From Clostridiales bacterium (lineage in GTDB: Bacteria > Bacillota > Clostridia > Saccharofermentanales > Saccharofermentanaceae), in NCBI GenBank assembly GCA_017513085.1, contig JAFWDK010000029.1, forward strand, positions 107,275-171,274: a DNA stretch of 64,000 nt, given 5' to 3'. The position numbers were made by a program, and so were the translations under genes. Positions 7,517 to 17,004 of this stretch are shown here, piece after piece. A model generated the notes under the pieces. The model searched no databases. It was not told the DNA's origin and saw only the letters and a list, made by a program, of their open reading frames with translations. Numbering within the stretch: position 1 is the first letter of the stretch; each line of letters starts with the position of its first letter.

Positions 7517-8085
7517 GTTTCTTCTCCTCCAAGATCAATGCGTAAAAGGTCAAGTGCCCGGCGGACACGAGTGCCGACAGTACCTATCGGAATGTCCAGC
7601 ATTTCGGCGATCTCTTTTGTGGCGTAGCCTGCGAAATACTTGAGTGAAATGATTTTCTGAAGATCATCGGGTAACCTGGATAGAGCTTCGCTCAGTTCAA
7701 GTCTGCTTATGGAAGGTTCGAGAACGGGTTCGTGATCCACCACATATTCTTCAAAACTCCTGTGTTTCTTCGCTTTCTTGTACTGCGTCGCGCAGAGATT
7801 CAACAAGATCCGGATCATCCACGTCTCGAAGAAATCTTCGTTCTTCAAGGTCTTTTTCTTCAAGTATCCGCGATAGATTGCGTCGTCTACGAGATCACAG
7901 GCCGTGGTCTCGCTGCAGAAATACGAGTAGGCGATGGCATACATTTTCTGCCGTATTTTTTCGACTCTACTGAAAAAAACATCATCATTCATGACTGATT
8001 CTTTTCCCTTTTTCTTGCTTCGGACGTCGTCTTTGCCCCGGGATCTTATGGAATCATCCTGTTCCAATACTACTTCATTGTTCAT
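7513..8085 (-). CDS. ECF-type RNA polymerase sigma factor
   Basis: Sigma-70 region 2 (about residues 45-105: KMYAIAYSYFCSE ... WMIRILLNLCATQYKK) and region 4 (about 120-180: LSRLPDDLQKIISLKYFAGY, EIAEMLDIPIGTVGTRVRRA) are clear. The start at 8085 is chosen because AGGAG lies 6 bases upstream of that ATG; an in-frame ATG at 8100 would include the ribosome binding site in the gene. The resulting 190 residues include a charged, probably disordered first 35 residues. The gene is the first of a two-gene operon with its anti-sigma factor. An autoregulatory promoter is expected upstream but none is convincing by eye. Confidence 0.87.
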   Translation of the reverse strand: MNNEVVLEQDDSIRSRGKDDVRSKKKGKESVMNDDVFFSRVEKIRQKMYAIAYSYFCSETTACDLVDDAIYRGYLKKKTLKNEDFFETWMIRILLNLCATQYKKAKKHRSFEEYVVDHEPVLEPSISRLELSEALSRLPDDLQKIISLKYFAGYATKEIAEMLDIPIGTVGTRVRRALDLLRIDLGGEET

Positions 8086-8274
8086 AATCTGCTCCTGCAT
8101 CTTTTATCCGGATAAAGTGGTGTGTTGCGCGTCTTTGATAGGAGGCGCTTCGTGTACTTCAATAATTAGACAATTCAACAGGGCATTTTTTTCTCGGAGG
8201 AGAAAAATTATTTATATGATAACAGAAAAAACACAAAAAGAGGGAAAAAGTATTGGGAGAAGTGCTTTTGCCAC

Positions 8275-8303
8275 TTGACGAGGGACGGACCATGTAGTAA
8301 CAT
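8275..8303 (+). promoter_or_regulatory. Promoter of rpmE
   Basis: TTGACG (8275-8280), 17 bases, TAACAT (8298-8303), about 80 bases before the rpmE start. The 5' leader contains a small hairpin (near 8332-8354). Confidence 0.6.
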
Positions 8304-8382
8304 TATCAGGCACGTGAAGTCCGGTTTGGCATACGTGGTGAACGAAATTACGCGCCAGACCTTTGATTGAGAGGTGAAAGAA

Positions 8383-8589
8383 ATGAAAGAAGGCATCCAT
8401 CCGAAGACACAGGTTGTCACCGTAAAGTGCGCATGCGGCGAGACTTTCGAGACAACTTCCACAAAGAGCAGCCTGCGTGTTGACATCTGCTCCAAGTGCC
8501 ACCCGTTCTACACAGGTAAGCAGAAGCTCGTAGATACAGGCGGACGTATCGATAAGTTTAAGAAGAGAATGAACCAGGGTCAGAACTGA
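8383..8589 (+). CDS. rpmE: 50S ribosomal protein L31
   Basis: The 68-residue product starts [20 protein letters not shown] and has the L31 signature CAC then [13 protein letters not shown]. The cysteines (one CxC and one CxxC) mark the zinc-binding form of L31. The ATG at 8383 follows GAGGTG at a good distance. L31 joins the small and large subunit contacts and is a zinc reserve in bacteria that also have a zinc-free paralogue. It is followed by a strong terminator, so it is largely monocistronic, although DUF1385 and prmC lie downstream as in many Clostridia. Confidence 0.96.
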   Translation: MKEGIHPKTQVVTVKCACGETFETTSTKSSLRVDICSKCHPFYTGKQKLVDTGGRIDKFKKRMNQGQN

Positions 8590-8612
8590 TCATTCCGGTT
8601 AAAGAGAACTTT

Positions 8613-8646
8613 CAAAGGTCGTTTCAATTCGAAACGACCTTTTTTT
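8613..8646 (+). terminator. Rho-independent terminator of rpmE
   Basis: AAAGGTCGTTTC and GAAACGACCTTT pair perfectly over a 5-base loop, followed by a run of T. Confidence 0.92.
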
Positions 8647-8677
8647 CGTGCGCGAGGTAGTCCGCTTCGGGAATATC

Positions 8678-8686
8678 TGTTAGAAT
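8678..8686 (+). promoter_or_regulatory. Extended -10 promoter candidate for the DUF1385 gene
   Basis: TG-N-TAGAAT (8678-8686) lies about 40 bases before the start at 8725. The matching -35 region (TAGTCC, 8658-8663) is poor, which is usual for extended -10 promoters. Confidence 0.45.
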
Positions 8687-8724
8687 GGGTAGTGATGTGT
8701 ATCCGTATTTAGAAAGGGTAACCT

Positions 8725-10143
8725 ATGAGCGAAAACAATGAAAATGTAAATAGCGGAATGCCGGCGGCTGAAAGTTCGCCGGATGAGGCGGCTTCGGCGT
8801 TTACTCCTGAGCAGGAGGCCGTCGAGACAAGATTCCTGATCGAACAGGAAGAAGCGCAGCATGCGGCACAAGCTGCTGAGCCGGTGATTGAGGCTGCGAA
8901 AGATGCGGAACCTGCATTGGAAGTGCAGCCGCAGGACCAGGAAGTGCAGAAGACAGCCCCGATGCAGGCGGCACCACATGTGAAGCCGAAGAAGACGACT
9001 ATCGGTGGTCAGGCCCTGATCGAGGGCATCATGATGTGCGGTCCGAGAAGAACGTCCATCGCAGTCAGGAAAGCGGATGGTTCTATCTATGTGGAAGAAA
9101 TAAAGAAGAGCACCAGCGAAACATTCTTCGAAAAAGTGCCTTTTGTTCGAGGATGTATCCGTTTCTTCCGTCAGTTGGTGACAGGTACCGCCGCGATGAT
9201 GAAGTCGGCAGAGATCTCCGAACAGGGCGCCCCCGCTGAGGAGAACGAGGCTTCAGAACTCCTGAATCATGAAACAGAAACGATCAAGACTGTATCGGAT
9301 GCGGCAGAAGCAGTTGCTTCCGATACGATCAAAGAGGTAAAAGAAGTCAGTGATACCGACGATATTGCCGCGACAGACGATTTGAATATTTCCGCGATCT
9401 CCGAGGAGACGGCCGGAAAGAAGAACACGGCGGGCGACATGAAGAGCGCGAAAGGCGAGAGCAAGCTGGACAAGTGGGTAAACAAACATAGCGATGGTGT
9501 TATGGTCTTTGCTGCTGTTCTCGGCCTGGCTTTCAGTATCATGCTCTTTATTCTTCTCCCGCGTCTTATCGTGGATGGTATCCTGGGTTTGTTTGCCGCA
9601 GAGCGCTCGGATTCGGTCGGACTGAATGTGGGATTGAACTTTGTGGAAGGATTCCTTCGTATCATCATCTTCCTTTTGTACCTGATCTTTACGTCAAAAA
9701 TCAAGGATATCGCGCGCGTTTGGATGTACCACGGCGCCGAGCACAAGACCATCGCCTGCTACGAGGCCGGCGAGATGCTGACTGTGGAAAACGTTAAGAA
9801 ATTCAGCCGCTTCCATCCGCGTTGCGGTACGGCTTTCCTTTTCATCGTCGTTTTGATCTCGATCCTTGTATTCTGCGTAGCAAGCGTATTTATCGGTGTC
9901 AACGTATGGTGGATCAACCTTCTGATCCGACTGGCTCTGGTGCCGCTGATCGGTGGTATATCCTTTGAGATCCTCCGCTTTACCGGCCGCCACGACCAGA
10001 ATCCCGTATGCAAGATCTTCATCGCGCCGGGACTGTGGCTGCAGAGATTTACTACCAGAGAACCGAATGACAGCATGATCGAAGTGGCGATCGCCGCGAT
10101 GTCAGCAGTTATTCCGGAAAACAGCAAAGAGGATATCTGGTGA
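8725..10143 (+). CDS. DUF1385 (YqhQ-like) membrane protein
   Basis: The 472-residue protein has an acidic low-complexity N-terminus (1-85), then the family hallmark GGQALIEGIMM (about 94-104), a second low-complexity acidic insert (about 165-245), two or three transmembrane helices (about 255-290 and 305-325), the conserved HGAEHKTI segment, and a further membrane pair before the C-terminus. DUF1385 proteins are conserved in Firmicutes next to prmC; their function is not settled. The two acidic inserts make this copy longer than usual. Its stop overlaps the prmC GTG start in GTGA, so the two are translationally coupled. Confidence 0.85.
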   Translation: MSENNENVNSGMPAAESSPDEAASAFTPEQEAVETRFLIEQEEAQHAAQAAEPVIEAAKDAEPALEVQPQDQEVQKTAPMQAAPHVKPKKTTIGGQALIEGIMMCGPRRTSIAVRKADGSIYVEEIKKSTSETFFEKVPFVRGCIRFFRQLVTGTAAMMKSAEISEQGAPAEENEASELLNHETETIKTVSDAAEAVASDTIKEVKEVSDTDDIAATDDLNISAISEETAGKKNTAGDMKSAKGESKLDKWVNKHSDGVMVFAAVLGLAFSIMLFILLPRLIVDGILGLFAAERSDSVGLNVGLNFVEGFLRIIIFLLYLIFTSKIKDIARVWMYHGAEHKTIACYEAGEMLTVENVKKFSRFHPRCGTAFLFIVVLISILVFCVASVFIGVNVWWINLLIRLALVPLIGGISFEILRFTGRHDQNPVCKIFIAPGLWLQRFTTREPNDSMIEVAIAAMSAVIPENSKEDIW

Positions 10144-11084
10144 CACTTCGCGAGTATCTGCAAGAAAAAACGGAACTTCTAACTGAGTCGGCCATTCCCG
10201 ATGCGGAAAATGAAGTGTGGGTCATTCTTTTGACGTGCACAGGCCGAAGCAAGGCGGAGCTCCGTTTTTTGTTGCCTGATTCTGTGGAAGAAGCATTTCC
10301 GTCTGAGGTCCGAGTGTATTTGGAGGAGGTTTTCCGTCGTCGTGCGGGGCACGAGCCATTAGCCTATATTGTAGGACATGCGCCATTTTATGACATGGAG
10401 TTTTCTGTCGGAAAAGGCGTCCTGATCCCCCGCTTCGATAGTGAGATCCTGGTGGAAACCGCGCTGGCATGTCTGGGTTTTTCGGAATTCACGGTAGGCA
10501 TTCCATCCGAAACTCCCGTGGTTTCCTGTTGGAACAAAAAAAGCATCGAGCCGGTGGTGATCTTTGATCTCTGCACGGGATCCGGGATCCTTGGCATCAC
10601 CTTGGCACACCAGTTGGCTGCCAAACAAATACCCTGCCGGGTGACCCTGACAGAGATTTCGCAAGACGCGGCTGCTTTTGCCCAAAAGAATGTGGAAACA
10701 CTGATCGGTAAACAAAGCCGGACAGACGTCAAAGTCGAGATCGCAGACCTTTGGCCGCAAACGGCAGAGAAAGCGGATCTCATTATATCGAATCCGCCAT
10801 ACATCCCCCAAAGCCAGATGCAGGGGCTTTTGCCGGAAGTTAAAGAACATGAGCCGGCATTGGCTCTGACAGATGGAGGGGACGGGCTTTCTATGTATCG
10901 AAGGATCTTTTCCGGTGTTGGCCGCTATTTGAAGACCGGTGGGGCATTACTGCTCGAGCATGGGTTCGATCAGGCCCAGGCGGTTCGTGAACTGGCAGGA
11001 GAGCGCTGGGAGAAGATCACATGTATACAGGATTACGGGCAGCAGGACCGCGTGACATGCGGCATTTATCGTGGGGAGGCGTAA
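10140..11084 (+). CDS. prmC: Peptide chain release factor N5-glutamine methyltransferase
   Basis: The 314-residue protein has the N-terminal helical domain of PrmC (1-90), the AdoMet-binding segment IFDLCTGSGILGITLA (about 141-156) and the catalytic NPPY (218-221) that positions the glutamine of the GGQ loop of release factors. Residues about 113-138 are an insertion before the AdoMet motif that is not usual in the family. It starts with GTG overlapping the DUF1385 stop. Its normal partner prfA is not in the neighbourhood. The next gene (DUF951) follows after one base. Confidence 0.93.
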   Translation: MTLREYLQEKTELLTESAIPDAENEVWVILLTCTGRSKAELRFLLPDSVEEAFPSEVRVYLEEVFRRRAGHEPLAYIVGHAPFYDMEFSVGKGVLIPRFDSEILVETALACLGFSEFTVGIPSETPVVSCWNKKSIEPVVIFDLCTGSGILGITLAHQLAAKQIPCRVTLTEISQDAAAFAQKNVETLIGKQSRTDVKVEIADLWPQTAEKADLIISNPPYIPQSQMQGLLPEVKEHEPALALTDGGDGLSMYRRIFSGVGRYLKTGGALLLEHGFDQAQAVRELAGERWEKITCIQDYGQQDRVTCGIYRGEA

Positions 11085-11085
11085 G

Positions 11086-11295
11086 ATGCAAGGACAGTTC
11101 TTTTTATATCCGTATCAAGAAGGTCAGGTCGTGACCATGAAGAAGAGTCACCCGTGTGGAGGCAAAACATGGAAACTGCTGCGTGTCGGAGCCGAAGTGC
11201 TCATGGCGTGCGAGACGTGCGGACATAAGATGACCATGAAGCGAAGTGCGCTCGAAAAGGCTTGCACGAAGGTCAGCGATTCGCAGAATTCATAA
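11086..11295 (+). CDS. DUF951 small zinc-ribbon-like protein
   Basis: The ATG at 11086 follows GGGGAGG and gives 69 residues. The core MKKSHPCGGKTWKLLRVGAE and the later CETCGHKMTMKRSALEK match DUF951, a small conserved Firmicute family with cysteines able to bind a metal (one CG and one CxxCG). It is often found next to translation or chromosome-segregation genes, and its function is not known. It is co-transcribed with prmC. Confidence 0.82.
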   Translation: MQGQFFLYPYQEGQVVTMKKSHPCGGKTWKLLRVGAEVLMACETCGHKMTMKRSALEKACTKVSDSQNS

Positions 11296-11357
11296 AAAAA
11301 TAAAACGCGATTTTTAAACCCCTGAAATCTCTGTGTAACAAGGAAACTTGGATTTCA

Positions 11358-11366
11358 TGGTAAAAT
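11358..11366 (+). promoter_or_regulatory. Extended -10 promoter candidate for the glucosaminidase gene
   Basis: TGGTAAAAT (TG-N-TAAAAT) lies about 57 bases before the start at 11423. No clear -35 box is seen. Confidence 0.4.
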
Positions 11367-11422
11367 ACATTGACGGCTATATATCCTTTGCCGGGCACAA
11401 GCGACATTAGAAGGAGAGTTCT

Positions 11423-14170
11423 ATGTACCGAAATTGCGGCATGCGCAAGAGGAATAGCATCAGTGTGTTTTTGGCACTGTGTTTGTTTTTGAGCGGCTGG
11501 CTGAACAGCCTGACCGGTCTTTCTTCCGTGCGTGCAGATGATGTGGATACCGAAGCGACGCCTGCGTATAACGCAACGGTGTATGTGTACGGAATCGGCG
11601 AATATTTGAATGTCCGAAATGTTGCCGGCACCACAAAGAGTTATGTTATTGATCAGATCTTCCGTGGCACACGTGTATATATCAATAAGTATGAGACGGT
11701 AGCGGGAGACCCGAGTGGCTGCGAAAAGTGGTGTGAAGTCATCTATAAGACGCGCGGGCAGACAGTCAGAGGTCACGTGATCGCTGATTATCTGGTGCCG
11801 GATGTGTCCTGTTCGCAGGAGTTCGAGGAAGAAATCGCGGATTTCCCGGAAAGCTATAAGCCTTACCTGCGTCTCTTGCACAGCAAATTCCCGAACTGGA
11901 AATTCGAAGCGGTAAAAGCTTCGGCCGACTGGAATACGATTATGAAGGTTGAAACCGAGCTGGGTACCAGCGCGATCCCGAACTGGGTACCGGATACCTG
12001 GAAATCCCATGAGCCCGGTGCTTACGATCCGAAAACCGGAAAGTATCACGAAGTGGACAGTGGTGGCTGGGTCAACGCTGCCTACGACGTCGTGGCCTAT
12101 TACCTGGATCCGAGAAATATGCTTTTTGATTCACAGGTCTTCCAGTTCCTGGATCTTGGCTATGATCCGAAGATCCAGACCAAAGAAGCGGTCAAGAGCA
12201 TCATCGGAAATACATTTATGAATCAGTGGGATGTTTATCGTGAGCCGACCCCGACTCCGGTTCCGGTACCGGCAGAACTCCCGGAGGTTCCGATCGAGGA
12301 TAAGGTTCCTCAGGTATCTCCGCCACCGCAACCGGATGATACAAGAGATGACAAACATCGTACCCAAGGTCATGGTTATTTTGAGGATCCATCGGCCCCG
12401 ACTCCGACAGATACTCCGACGCCGACTCCGTCACCAAGTCCGAAACCGACGTCGACTCCGTCACCGACCCCGACTCCGGATCCGCTTATTCCTGTGCCGC
12501 ATTGGCAGGCCTTGATGGAAGCGGCGGAACAGTCCGGCATCAGTCCGGTCTACCTCGCGTCGAAGATCATTCAGGAGGTCGGCAAAGAGGGCAGTGACTC
12601 GATTTTCGGTACGGGTCATAACGGGCTTTATCCCGGTTATTACAACTACTATAACATCGGCGCGTATGCGGCCGACGGATATGACGCTATGGGCCGTGGC
12701 CTGTGGTATGCATCCTGCAGCGACGGAGAAAACGAGCGCTATATGCGTCCGTGGAACACCGGCTATAAGGCTATCGTCGGTGGCGCGATCTGGCAAAGAC
12801 TCAACTACTACGATATCGGGCAGAACAGTCTTTTCCTCATGAAGTTTAACGTGACTCCGGAAGATCCGGCTCAGGTGGGACTCCATCAGTACATGACCAA
12901 TGTCCGCGCGCTGGAAAACGAGTCATATAAGATGTACCAGGCATATGGTAACATCAACAAGTTCTCTAAAGACCTTCTCTTTAAGATCCCTGTGTTTGAC
13001 GGCATGCCGGCTGAAGCGGCGCATCTTCCGCCAACGATCGGCCCGGCGCAGTATATCCGTGATATCTATAAGAGTATTCTGGGCGTGCATATCCAGGACA
13101 GCGTCGTCCGTTCCTGGTCCAATAAGATCATGTCCGACAACATGAACGCCTACACATTGGCGTACGAACTGGCCTACCACCCGAGAGTGCTTTTTAAGAA
13201 GCTGGATGACAAGGACTATATTACGTTCATCTATAAGGGTCTGATGGAAGACGAAGTGCCGAAGAATGTAGTCGATGGTTATTTGAAGAAATTCGAAGAA
13301 GGCATGACGAGATCGGAATATGTTGAAGAATTGCTCAATTCATCGGTGTTCAATCTGCGGCTGAAGAAGTACGGCATCGTCCGCAAGACGTTCAAGTGCA
13401 CGGATGCGCAGAAGCACTACGATAACGATGCGCTCTTTATCGATCGCTTGTACAGCACTGCGCTCGGACGTGAAACAGAGTATGGTGGTTTTGAATTCTG
13501 GGTCAAGAAGGTCAGAAACGAAGGAACCAGCTATTCGGCGCTTGTTGAGTTCTTCGCGCTTTCGGAAGAGGCAAAAGCAACATACAAGACGAACTCGTCG
13601 TACATCAATATGTTGTATAAGGCGATCTACGATCGTGACGCCGATGAGGGCGGTTTCGAGTACTGGATGGCATACATGGACTTTGGCATGAACCGTCAGG
13701 AAGTTCTGGAAGGTTTCCTGGGCGGACAGGAGTTCGCCAACCTTTGCAAGCGCTATGGCGGTAAGAAGGGTTCCTATAAGGCGGGCAAGGCTTCCGGTGT
13801 GGATAAATACCTGAACGTGGTGGGCGTATCTCACTTCGTAAAACGTATGTATGAGGTCGTACTTGACCGTGAGTGCGAGACGAAGGGATATTGCTACTGG
13901 GGCAACCAGATCTGCACGCATAAGCTTACCGGCGCGGATATGGCCTGGAAGTTCGTCTTCAGTACCGAGTACCTGGAGAAAAAGTCCACGGATGAAGAGT
14001 ACGTTACCATGCTTTATAAGTCCATCATGGGACGTGATCCGGAAGAGGGCGGAATGAAGTACTGGCTCGACGCAATGAAGCACGGCGCGTCACGTGAACA
14101 CATCCTGAATGAGTTCGTCAAATCCCAGGAGTATGCAGACATCTGCGCGAAGTACGGAATAGACGTCTGA
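11423..14170 (+). CDS. Exported N-acetylglucosaminidase-like wall hydrolase with SH3 and DUF4214 modules
   Basis: The 915-residue protein begins with a signal peptide (about 1-38, cleaved near SSVRA-DD). An SH3-like domain follows (about 48-130, with YLNVRNVAG), then a glucosaminidase-type region in two parts (about 145-265 and 350-535; YYLDPRNMLFDSQVFQFLDL and SGISPVYLASKIIQEVG are typical) split by a proline/threonine-rich linker (about 272-345). The rest (about 545-915) holds four or five DUF4214 modules, seen as repeated Y...LGRE/D..GG..YW....G.....V..F..S.E. It would cut peptidoglycan glycan strands outside the cell. AAGGAG precedes the ATG. It faces the DUF4214/amidase gene convergently; together they supply glycan and amide cutting activities. 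Confidence 0.85.
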   Translation: MYRNCGMRKRNSISVFLALCLFLSGWLNSLTGLSSVRADDVDTEATPAYNATVYVYGIGEYLNVRNVAGTTKSYVIDQIFRGTRVYINKYETVAGDPSGCEKWCEVIYKTRGQTVRGHVIADYLVPDVSCSQEFEEEIADFPESYKPYLRLLHSKFPNWKFEAVKASADWNTIMKVETELGTSAIPNWVPDTWKSHEPGAYDPKTGKYHEVDSGGWVNAAYDVVAYYLDPRNMLFDSQVFQFLDLGYDPKIQTKEAVKSIIGNTFMNQWDVYREPTPTPVPVPAELPEVPIEDKVPQVSPPPQPDDTRDDKHRTQGHGYFEDPSAPTPTDTPTPTPSPSPKPTSTPSPTPTPDPLIPVPHWQALMEAAEQSGISPVYLASKIIQEVGKEGSDSIFGTGHNGLYPGYYNYYNIGAYAADGYDAMGRGLWYASCSDGENERYMRPWNTGYKAIVGGAIWQRLNYYDIGQNSLFLMKFNVTPEDPAQVGLHQYMTNVRALENESYKMYQAYGNINKFSKDLLFKIPVFDGMPAEAAHLPPTIGPAQYIRDIYKSILGVHIQDSVVRSWSNKIMSDNMNAYTLAYELAYHPRVLFKKLDDKDYITFIYKGLMEDEVPKNVVDGYLKKFEEGMTRSEYVEELLNSSVFNLRLKKYGIVRKTFKCTDAQKHYDNDALFIDRLYSTALGRETEYGGFEFWVKKVRNEGTSYSALVEFFALSEEAKATYKTNSSYINMLYKAIYDRDADEGGFEYWMAYMDFGMNRQEVLEGFLGGQEFANLCKRYGGKKGSYKAGKASGVDKYLNVVGVSHFVKRMYEVVLDRECETKGYCYWGNQICTHKLTGADMAWKFVFSTEYLEKKSTDEEYVTMLYKSIMGRDPEEGGMKYWLDAMKHGASREHILNEFVKSQEYADICAKYGIDV

Positions 14171-14199
14171 CGTCTCTGATGTCCGAATCTGTCAGGTGG

Positions 14200-15828
14200 T
14201 TAGCCTCGTGCTTTCTTCATGCGTGCGCAGAAATCCGCGGCGCCCTTGCAGATCAGCTTCTGGTACGAAGGATCGGAAAGAAGCCGATCGTCTTCCGGAT
14301 TGGACATGAAGCCCATCTCCAAAAGGAACGAAGGAACAGAGGTGGCCCAGTTCAGGCCGCTGTATCTCTCAGAAGCATTGCATCCACGGTATTTTGCACC
14401 CATTGCGGATGACATGGCATCGCCCAGCATATCGCCCCAGCCAACCTGTTTGTCAGCCAGTTCTCCGCGACTGCAGACAAAGACGCCGACACCGCGGGCC
14501 GAGGAGCTCTCCGCATCGTCGCAGTGCAGCCTCAGGAAGACATCGGCGTGGTTGTTTACCGCGATCTTGGCACGCTCGATATTCGAGATATTTACATCGT
14601 TTTCCGTTCTCGTCATGATGACCTTGGCACCCATGGAGGTAAGATAATCACGCATCATGAGTCCGATTTCCAGGGTTACTTCGTATTCCGGGCGGCCTGT
14701 GGCGACACCGGAGGTGCCGGCAGATACTTTGATCTTCTGTTCGTCTGACCACGGAGCCAGCGGCTCGGTCTCGTAATTGGCGTGTTTCTGGTGACCGGGA
14801 TCGATCACGATGACCATACCGGTCAGATCGTATGGTGCGTCCGGATCCGGTGTCGGAGACGGGGAGGGCTCTGGTGTAGGCTCGACTGTCGGTTCCGGTG
14901 TAGGCGTTGGCTCAGGTGTCGGAGCAGGGCGGAAGGGATCCGCGCTTCTGTCCAGCGAACCACGCTCGATGCTGTAACTCTTACAGATATTCGTAAACTC
15001 CTCAGATTCGACAAACTCACAAAGGATCTGGTAACGCGTGTTCCGGGAAATATAATCCAGCCAGAAAGCCTTGCCGTCTTCTTCCGGGTCACGATCCATC
15101 ATGGTTCGGTACAGACGTGTCAGGTATTCCTCATCAGAAAAACCGTGATCCAGGAATTCCTTACTCATGAAAAACTCGTTGGCCGCATCGCAAGCCAGAA
15201 GATCCTGGTTGGTGAGACCTAAAGCCCAGTAGAGAAGACCGGCTTCGTCCGGCTCACGGCCCAGGCAAGTGCTGTAGAGACGGGTCGCAAAGGCTTTGGC
15301 ATTTTTGGAAGGGATCTCGGCCTTGGCCGTCGGCGCACCCGGACGGATCCCGTATGTGGCGCACAGATTGCACCATTCCGTGGAATCGATAAAACCGTTG
15401 ACTGCATCGCTCTTGGTGTGGTCTTTCAAGTAATCCAGCCAGAAACCGGCTCCGCCTTCTTCGGAAGGACGGTCGAAAAACGTCAGGTACAAAGTCTCGA
15501 CAAACGCCTGATCGGAAAGATTCCGGTTCTGAAACTCTTCAGCATCGATCAGGAAGAAGCGCGCACAATCCGCACCGGTATACCCTTCCTGTGTGACTTT
15601 TTGAAGCCAGTAGGCTTTGCCCTCTTCCTCCGAATCACGATCAAGAGCGACGTGATACAGACGCTCGATAAAATCCGCAAACGAAGGCTCTTCGACCGGC
15701 GGCTCCGGATCCTGTCCTTCCTGCGCACGCGTAATTTTCTTTCCGGCCCAGGCACATACGCTCAACCCGAAAGTCAGGGCGAGAAGAAGTGACAGCAGCC
15801 GGATCTTTCTTGAATAATGTGATTTCAT
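14200..15828 (-). CDS. Exported N-acetylmuramoyl-L-alanine amidase with DUF4214 modules
   Basis: The 542-residue protein has a signal peptide (about 1-30), three to four DUF4214 modules (about 48-300, with LYHVALDRDSEEEGKAYWL and LYSTCLGREPDEAGLLYWA), a PT/PE-rich linker (about 302-335), and an Amidase_3 domain (about 340-542). The zinc ligands and catalytic residues of that family are visible in VIDPGHQ, YEVTLEIG, LRLHCDD and LEMGFMSNPED. It would cleave the bond between N-acetylmuramic acid and L-alanine. The modular order is the reverse of the glucosaminidase opposite it. DUF4214 sits where other species use known wall-binding repeats. Confidence 0.88.
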   Translation of the reverse strand: MKSHYSRKIRLLSLLLALTFGLSVCAWAGKKITRAQEGQDPEPPVEEPSFADFIERLYHVALDRDSEEEGKAYWLQKVTQEGYTGADCARFFLIDAEEFQNRNLSDQAFVETLYLTFFDRPSEEGGAGFWLDYLKDHTKSDAVNGFIDSTEWCNLCATYGIRPGAPTAKAEIPSKNAKAFATRLYSTCLGREPDEAGLLYWALGLTNQDLLACDAANEFFMSKEFLDHGFSDEEYLTRLYRTMMDRDPEEDGKAFWLDYISRNTRYQILCEFVESEEFTNICKSYSIERGSLDRSADPFRPAPTPEPTPTPEPTVEPTPEPSPSPTPDPDAPYDLTGMVIVIDPGHQKHANYETEPLAPWSDEQKIKVSAGTSGVATGRPEYEVTLEIGLMMRDYLTSMGAKVIMTRTENDVNISNIERAKIAVNNHADVFLRLHCDDAESSSARGVGVFVCSRGELADKQVGWGDMLGDAMSSAMGAKYRGCNASERYSGLNWATSVPSFLLEMGFMSNPEDDRLLSDPSYQKLICKGAADFCARMKKARG

Positions 15829-15923
15829 ATGGAAAAGAACTCCTTGCCGTTTCTTTTTTTCTTCATTCTATCTTTTTTGTGGCCGGCGGGCAATGCGAAG
15901 AAGGGAAGACAGCGGTAAAAGCA

Positions 15924-15956
15924 ATAAAAAACCGGCTTCCTCGAAAGGAAGCCGGT
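15924..15956 (-). terminator. Terminator of the GGGtGRT operon
   Basis: On the minus strand ACCGGCTTCCT pairs with AGGAAGCCGGT over a short loop and is followed by TTTTTTATT. It lies about 30 bases past the stop of the GGGtGRT gene. Confidence 0.9.
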
Positions 15957-15985
15957 GATAAACTCGTTTCGGGAATGAAGAAGAA

Positions 15986-16984
15986 TTACTTCATGCACTC
16001 CTCAACAGCTACTGCAACAGCAACGGAAGCACCAACCATCGGGTTGTTGCCCATGCCGAGGAAGCCCATCATCTCAACGTGTGCCGGAACGGAGGAAGAA
16101 CCTGCGAACTGAGCATCGGAGTGCATACGGCCCATAGTATCTGTCATACCGTAAGAAGCCGGACCTGCAGCCATGTTATCCGGATGCAGTGTACGACCTG
16201 TACCACCACCGGAAGCAACAGAGAAGTACTTCTTGCCGGCAGCAATTCTTTCCTTCTTGTATGTGCCTGCAACAGGGTGCTGGAATCTTGTCGGGTTTGT
16301 GGAGTTACCTGTGATGGAAACGTCAACGTTCTCGCTCCAGAGGATCGCAACGCCTTCACGGACGTCGTCTGCGCCATAGCAGCGAACCTTCGCACGAGGT
16401 CCATCAGAATAAGGTGTTTCTTTAACGACCTTCAGCTCGCCTGTGTAGTAGTCGAACTGTGTCTGTACATAGGTGAAACCATTGATACGGGAAATGATGA
16501 AGGCAGCATCTTTGCCCAGACCATTGAGGATAACACGGAGAGGCTTAACACGAACTTTGTTAGCCATCTCAGCGATCTTGATCGCGCCCTCGGCAGCAGC
16601 GAAGGATTCGTGACCGGCCAGGAATGCGAAGCACTCTGTTTCTTCACGGAGAAGCATAGCAGCGAGGTTACCGTGGCCAAGACCAACCTTACGGTCATCA
16701 GCAACTGTGCCCGGGATGCAGATAGCCTGCAGGCCGATACCGATTGCCTCAGCAGCGTCAGCTGCCTTAGTGCAGCCCTTCTTAATAGCGATAGCAGCAC
16801 CTACAACATAAGCCCACTTCGCATTCTCGAAGCAGATGTTCTGTGTGCTCTCGCAGATCTTATACGGGTCAATACCCTTCTCGTCGCAGATCTTCTTTGC
16901 TTCTTCGATAGAGGAAATACCATTATCGTTCAGAGCCTTGTTGATCTGATCTATTCTTCTGTCATAGCTTTCAAACAATGCCAT
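15986..16984 (-). CDS. GGGtGRT protein (iron-sulfur-associated family of unknown function)
   Basis: The 332-residue protein carries the family signature GGGTGRT at residues 259-265 and a set of conserved cysteines, including KKIC, YKIC and QNICFENA in the first 55 residues. The family is named after this motif and is found in anaerobes next to a NifU-like scaffold, as here. The reaction is not known to me. It is soluble, without signal peptide. It lies 20 bases downstream of the scaffold gene in a two-gene operon with a strong promoter (17775-17803) and terminator, which suggests high and steady expression. Confidence 0.85.
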   Translation of the reverse strand: MALFESYDRRIDQINKALNDNGISSIEEAKKICDEKGIDPYKICESTQNICFENAKWAYVVGAAIAIKKGCTKAADAAEAIGIGLQAICIPGTVADDRKVGLGHGNLAAMLLREETECFAFLAGHESFAAAEGAIKIAEMANKVRVKPLRVILNGLGKDAAFIISRINGFTYVQTQFDYYTGELKVVKETPYSDGPRAKVRCYGADDVREGVAILWSENVDVSITGNSTNPTRFQHPVAGTYKKERIAAGKKYFSVASGGGTGRTLHPDNMAAGPASYGMTDTMGRMHSDAQFAGSSSVPAHVEMMGFLGMGNNPMVGASVAVAVAVEECMK

Positions 16985-17004
16985 AATCTTTAATCTCCTT
17001 CCTC